NCBI GenBank assembly: GCA_964534275.1
Contig: CAZHQG010000012.1
Coordinates: 1 to 64,000 of the forward strand
Source of the DNA: HRBIN30 sp964534275
GTDB lineage: Bacteria > Desulfobacterota > Binatia > HRBIN30
Length of the DNA: 64,000 bases
Reading direction: 5' to 3'
The notes beneath the pieces were generated by a model. That model searched no databases. It was not told the DNA's origin and saw only the letters and a program-made list of their open reading frames with translations. This document shows, in pieces, positions 61,201 to 64,000 of this stretch (the first letter of the stretch is position 1; every line of letters begins with the position of its first letter). A program made the translations under genes and the position numbers.

Positions 61201-61643
61201 TCACGTCGCCGCCGCCTCGCCCGCCTGGATCGGAGCGAGCTTTTCAACTCAGTGTGCTCGTTCGCCAAAAGCTCCGCATCCTCCGTGTACCCACTCGCGC
61301 CCTGTGTTCCATGGTTGTGGAAACGAGACGCTTGCGCACGTGCACGGGTTGTGGCATCCGGTCCCGCATATGTTTCCGTTCGTTTTCGGCATTCGCTGTT
61401 GCTGCTGTAGAAGCGCTCAGGAGCCATCCTGGGTAGGCGGCGAGTGTCGGCCTGACACAACGAACGGATAACCTTTCGTAACACCCCGAGCGCATCGCCG
61501 AAGGCCCAGGAGAATCGAGGCTCCTGGGCCTTCGCGCATATGTGCCCCTCCAAGGGCTCCTTCGGCGGAACTCGCGCGTGTGCTCGTTGGGGGTTCCGTC
61601 CGGTTTCCACGCTTCCCACGTGTTTGGTCGAGGAGAAGACGAA
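61201..61643 (+). other. Leader region of the sulfate operon, with strong hairpin
   Basis: About 440 bases between nth and the sulfate-binding protein gene, without a convincing frame. A 14-bp perfect hairpin (61499-61534) lies about 110 bases before the start of the first gene. No riboswitch class was recognised. Confidence 0.5.
61499..61534 (+). terminator. Strong hairpin, possible terminator or leader structure
   Basis: CGAAGGCCCAGGAG (61499-61512) pairs perfectly with CTCCTGGGCCTTCG (61521-61534) around an 8-base loop AATCGAGG. No T run follows, so it is either the end of the nth transcript by another mechanism or a leader element of the sulfate operon. Confidence 0.5.
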
Positions 61644-62759
61644 ATGAAGTACGAATCCGAAAAACAATACAGCAGCAAGAAATTCTGGATATGCGAGCAA
61701 GCGATCGGAAGTTCCAGCAAGGGACCCGTAAGCAACTTTGTCGTCACTTGGATGACTTCGCTCACCGGGCTCGTGCTCTGCTTATGGGTCGCTGCGAAAA
61801 CCTTTGCCAGCGAGCCCATAAGCTTGCTCAATGCTTCTTACGATCCTACCCGCGAGCTGTACGCCGAAGTGAATCGAGCCTTTGCCGTGCACTACAAGGA
61901 GCAAGCCGGGGAGACGGTCGTGGTCAGACAGTCTCACGGCGGTTCTTCGAGCCAGGCACGCGCGGTGATCGACGGGCTCGAAGCTGATGTCGTCACGCTC
62001 GCACTGTGGTCGGATGTCGATGCCATTCGCAAGGCAGGCAAGATTTCCCCCAGATGGGAAGAGCGTTTGCCAAATCGATCCGTTCCCTACACGTCGACCA
62101 TCGTCTTCGTCGTGCGCAACGGCAACCCGAAAGGCATTCGTGACTGGCCTGATTTGATTCGGCCCGACGTACAGGTCGTAACCCCGAACCCGAAGACGTC
62201 CGGAAATGGCCGCCTGAGCTTCCTTGCAGCGTGGGGAGCTGTGGTCACCCGCGGAGGCTCGGAAAGCGATGCGCGTACTTTTGTCACGAAACTCTACCGG
62301 AACGTGCCCGTGCTCGACACAGGCGCACGCGCTTCGACCGTAACGTTCGTGCAGCGAACATTGGGCGACGTCCACCTAACCTGGGAAAATGAAGCGCATT
62401 TGGAGGTTGAGGAAGCAGGCGGTCAGGTCGAAATCGTGTATCCGCCGGTGAGCATCCTAGCGGAACCTCCAGTCACATGGGTCGATACCGTTGTCGAACG
62501 CAAGGGAACCCGGAGAGCGGCTGTCGCCTACCTCCAATTCCTGTTCAGCCCGATGGGCCAGGAACTGGCTGCTCGGCACTATTATCGCCCAATTGACCGC
62601 AACGTGTTCGAACGCCACGCCGCCCGCTTTCCCTCCATCCAGCTGTTTCGCGTCAGCGACATTGTTTCGGACTGGAACGCCGCACAGGAAACGTTTTTCG
62701 CGGAGGGAGGTGTGTTCGATCAAATTTACGCCGCAGGGCGTAGCGGAGCGCAGCCATGA
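61644..62759 (+). CDS. sbp: Sulfate-binding periplasmic protein
   Basis: The solute-binding subunit of an ABC importer, typical of sulfate/thiosulfate binding proteins. Beginning NASYDPTRELYAEVNRAF with SHGGSSSQARAVIDGLEADVVTLALW, it has the family phrases TPNPKTSGNGR and WENEA. The 371-residue form starts at the ATG with GAGGAG 8 bases upstream; this gives an unusually long N-terminal region of about 54 residues before the ATFASEP cleavage-like site, while a later ATG at 61752 lacks a ribosome site. The stop overlaps the cysT start (ATGA), so it is the first gene of sbp-cysT-cysW. Confidence 0.9.
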   Translation: MKYESEKQYSSKKFWICEQAIGSSSKGPVSNFVVTWMTSLTGLVLCLWVAAKTFASEPISLLNASYDPTRELYAEVNRAFAVHYKEQAGETVVVRQSHGGSSSQARAVIDGLEADVVTLALWSDVDAIRKAGKISPRWEERLPNRSVPYTSTIVFVVRNGNPKGIRDWPDLIRPDVQVVTPNPKTSGNGRLSFLAAWGAVVTRGGSESDARTFVTKLYRNVPVLDTGARASTVTFVQRTLGDVHLTWENEAHLEVEEAGGQVEIVYPPVSILAEPPVTWVDTVVERKGTRRAAVAYLQFLFSPMGQELAARHYYRPIDRNVFERHAARFPSIQLFRVSDIVSDWNAAQETFFAEGGVFDQIYAAGRSGAQP

Positions 62760-63577
62760 ACACGTTCCATCGCAGCGTGCTGCCCGGGTTCCGGAGCACG
62801 CTTCTTTACTCTTGGCTCTGGTTGACCGTGCTCGTACTGCTGCCATTCCTGGCGGTCACACTCAAGGCAACGTCCCTCGGATGGGAGCGCTTCTGGGCTG
62901 CGGTCCTGACACCTCGGGCCCTCGCCGCTTACAAGTTGACTTTTGGCGCCGCCGCTGTGGCCGCGGCCGTTGCTAGTCTCGCCGGGGGCTTCGTGGCTTG
63001 GGTGTTGGTACGGTACCGCTTTCCGCTGCAGCGCCTCTTCGACGCAATTGTGGACCTACCGCTGGCGCTGCCTACGGCCGTGGCTGGATTGGTCTATGCG
63101 AGCTTATACGCACCCCACGGCTGGCTTGGCCGTTTCCTGGAACCCTGGGGCATCACCGGAGCGTACTCGCGCCTCGGGATTGTACTTGTTCTCGTCTTTC
63201 TCGGCCTACCGTTGGTGGTGCGGACGATTCAACCGGTCGTCGGCCAGCTCGAGCGACAACTTGACGAGGCAGCGGCATGCCTTGGGGCAAGCCACCAGCA
63301 AGTATTCTGGCGCGTTCACCTTCCACAGCTCGTGCCTGCCCTGATGACCGGATTCACACTCGCGTTCTCGCGCGGAATCGGGGAATACGGTTCCATCATT
63401 TTTGTATCCGGCAACAAACCGTTTGAGACTGAAATTGCGCCAGTGCTCATCGTGGCGCGCTTGGAAGAATTTGCCTACGGCGAAGCAGCAGCGATTGCCA
63501 CCGTGCTTCTCGCAGCATCGCTCCTGCTGCTCCTGGCCATTCACACCTTGCAACAGAGGAGCAGCCATGCAGCCTGA
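62756..63577 (+). CDS. cysT: Sulfate ABC transporter permease CysT
   Basis: A 273-residue inner-membrane permease with six hydrophobic segments. The cytoplasmic EAA loop appears as LDEAAACLGASHQQVFWRVHLPQLVPAL, followed by the CysT-typical FSRGIGEYGSIIFVSGN. It pairs with CysW to form the pore and receives sulfate from Sbp. The start ATG overlaps the sbp stop as ATGA, and its own stop overlaps the cysW start by 11 bases, which shows tight translational coupling. Confidence 0.95.
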   Translation: MNTFHRSVLPGFRSTLLYSWLWLTVLVLLPFLAVTLKATSLGWERFWAAVLTPRALAAYKLTFGAAAVAAAVASLAGGFVAWVLVRYRFPLQRLFDAIVDLPLALPTAVAGLVYASLYAPHGWLGRFLEPWGITGAYSRLGIVLVLVFLGLPLVVRTIQPVVGQLERQLDEAAACLGASHQQVFWRVHLPQLVPALMTGFTLAFSRGIGEYGSIIFVSGNKPFETEIAPVLIVARLEEFAYGEAAAIATVLLAASLLLLLAIHTLQQRSSHAA

Positions 63578-64000
63578 AACGTTCGGAGCGTTCCACCAGG
63601 GGCAGAAGCCGATCACAGCCTCGAGGCAACCAGGGGGGAGCATGCTCGCTCCACTCGCCGCGGTCGCGGTGCTCGGGGTACTGGTCGTCGTACCCGTGAT
63701 CAATGTGTTTTGGGAGGCTTCTGCAGCCGGGCTGACCGGGTATTGGACCAACGTCGTGACAGACCCGGACACCCGCGCGGCAATTTACCTGACTCTACGA
63801 GTCGCCAGCTTCGCCGTGCTACTCAACCTCGCCTTCGGTCTTTCCGCAGCTTGGTTACTCGCTCGGTTCCGCTTTCCGGGGAAGAACCTGCTGTCCGCCC
63901 TGATCGATTTACCCCTCACCGTTTCGCCCGTGGTGGCCGGGTTCAGTTTGGTGCTCGTGTTCGGCGCGCATGGGTTTTTAGGACCATGGTTGCAGGAGCT
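63567..64000 (+). CDS. cysW: Sulfate ABC transporter permease CysW, 5' part
   Basis: The reading frame opens with ATG at 63567 (MQPETFGAFHQGQ) and runs off the window edge after 144 codons. It has the first membrane helix (LAPLAAVAVLGVLVVVPVINVF) and continues with IYLTLRVASFAVLLNLAFGLSAAWLLARF and FPGKNLLSALIDLPLTVSPVVAGFSLVLVFG, matching CysW. The C-terminal half and, probably, cysA lie beyond the window. GAGGAGC is 5 to 11 bases before the ATG. Confidence 0.9.
   Translation, partial: MQPETFGAFHQGQKPITASRQPGGSMLAPLAAVAVLGVLVVVPVINVFWEASAAGLTGYWTNVVTDPDTRAAIYLTLRVASFAVLLNLAFGLSAAWLLARFRFPGKNLLSALIDLPLTVSPVVAGFSLVLVFGAHGFLGPWLQE

Overview
The window is GC-rich DNA from a Gram-negative bacterium with two membranes. 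Evidence for this includes lipoprotein signal peptides, Lpp/OprI-like alanine-zipper lipoproteins ending in lysine, and a TPR/beta-barrel outer-membrane protein. Many exported proteins carry long Thr-Pro-Thr linkers, dockerin-like EF-hands, YVTN propellers and thrombospondin type-3 repeats, and there is a delta-proteobacterial style rpoH. From family knowledge this looks like a deltaproteobacteria-like lineage, possibly the Binatota; that placement is inference. A run of exactly 100 N (30913-31012) inside a repeat marks a scaffold gap, so the sequence is probably a draft or metagenome assembly. A tRNA T-loop modification set (TtuA-type thiolase, ubiquitin-like sulfur carrier, TrmI) hints at a moderately thermophilic life.

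Layout. 1-2 kb: end of a HEAT-repeat protein and a class-3 aldehyde dehydrogenase. 2-5.5 kb (minus strand): nitrogen operon amt-glnB-glnA with a candidate sigma-54 promoter and a bidirectional terminator. 5.5-11.3 kb (minus): plsY, an SH3-domain membrane protein, tRNA-Pro, and the def-fmt-rsmB-rpe operon. 11.5-16 kb (minus): two tandem paralogous secreted proteins with an unrecognised Cys-rich domain. 16-20.3 kb (minus): rpoZ, dnaJ, a CbpM/MerR-like regulator, rpoH, an alpha/beta hydrolase and a PPOX-fold flavoprotein. 20.4-26.7 kb (plus): Nudix hydrolase, sulfur carrier, matrixin protease, TtuA, TrmI and two zinc-dependent dehydrogenases. 26.8-35.6 kb (minus): two Lpp-like lipoproteins, an operon of YVTN lipoprotein, Slam-like TPR/barrel protein and FecR protein, and a secreted protein of six repeated modules. 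36-44 kb (plus): ligA-acyP, thioredoxin, aconitase, and a secreted propeller/cohesin-like/TSP3 protein. 45-50.6 kb (minus): an 1865-residue GAF/coiled-coil/pseudo-receiver protein. 50.8-61.2 kb: small lipoprotein, tRNA-Ala, GNAT, a histidine kinase with an interrupted frame, class V aminotransferase, pseudouridine synthase, two zinc-ribbon miniproteins, a purple-acid-phosphatase-like exported protein, tRNA-Phe, Gfo/Idh/MocA oxidoreductase and endonuclease III. 61.6 kb to the end: sulfate ABC importer sbp-cysT-cysW, cut off by the window edge.

The housekeeping genes are ordinary. The distinctive content is the exported proteins joined by TPT linkers: a matrixin, a phosphatase, propellers, repeated modules and a new Cys-rich domain. 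Some carry dockerin-like EF-hands and one carries a cohesin-like domain. A Slam-like TPR/barrel gene sits next to a candidate surface lipoprotein. Together they suggest a surface assembly or export system that deserves testing. No CRISPR array, insertion sequence or phage gene was recognised.
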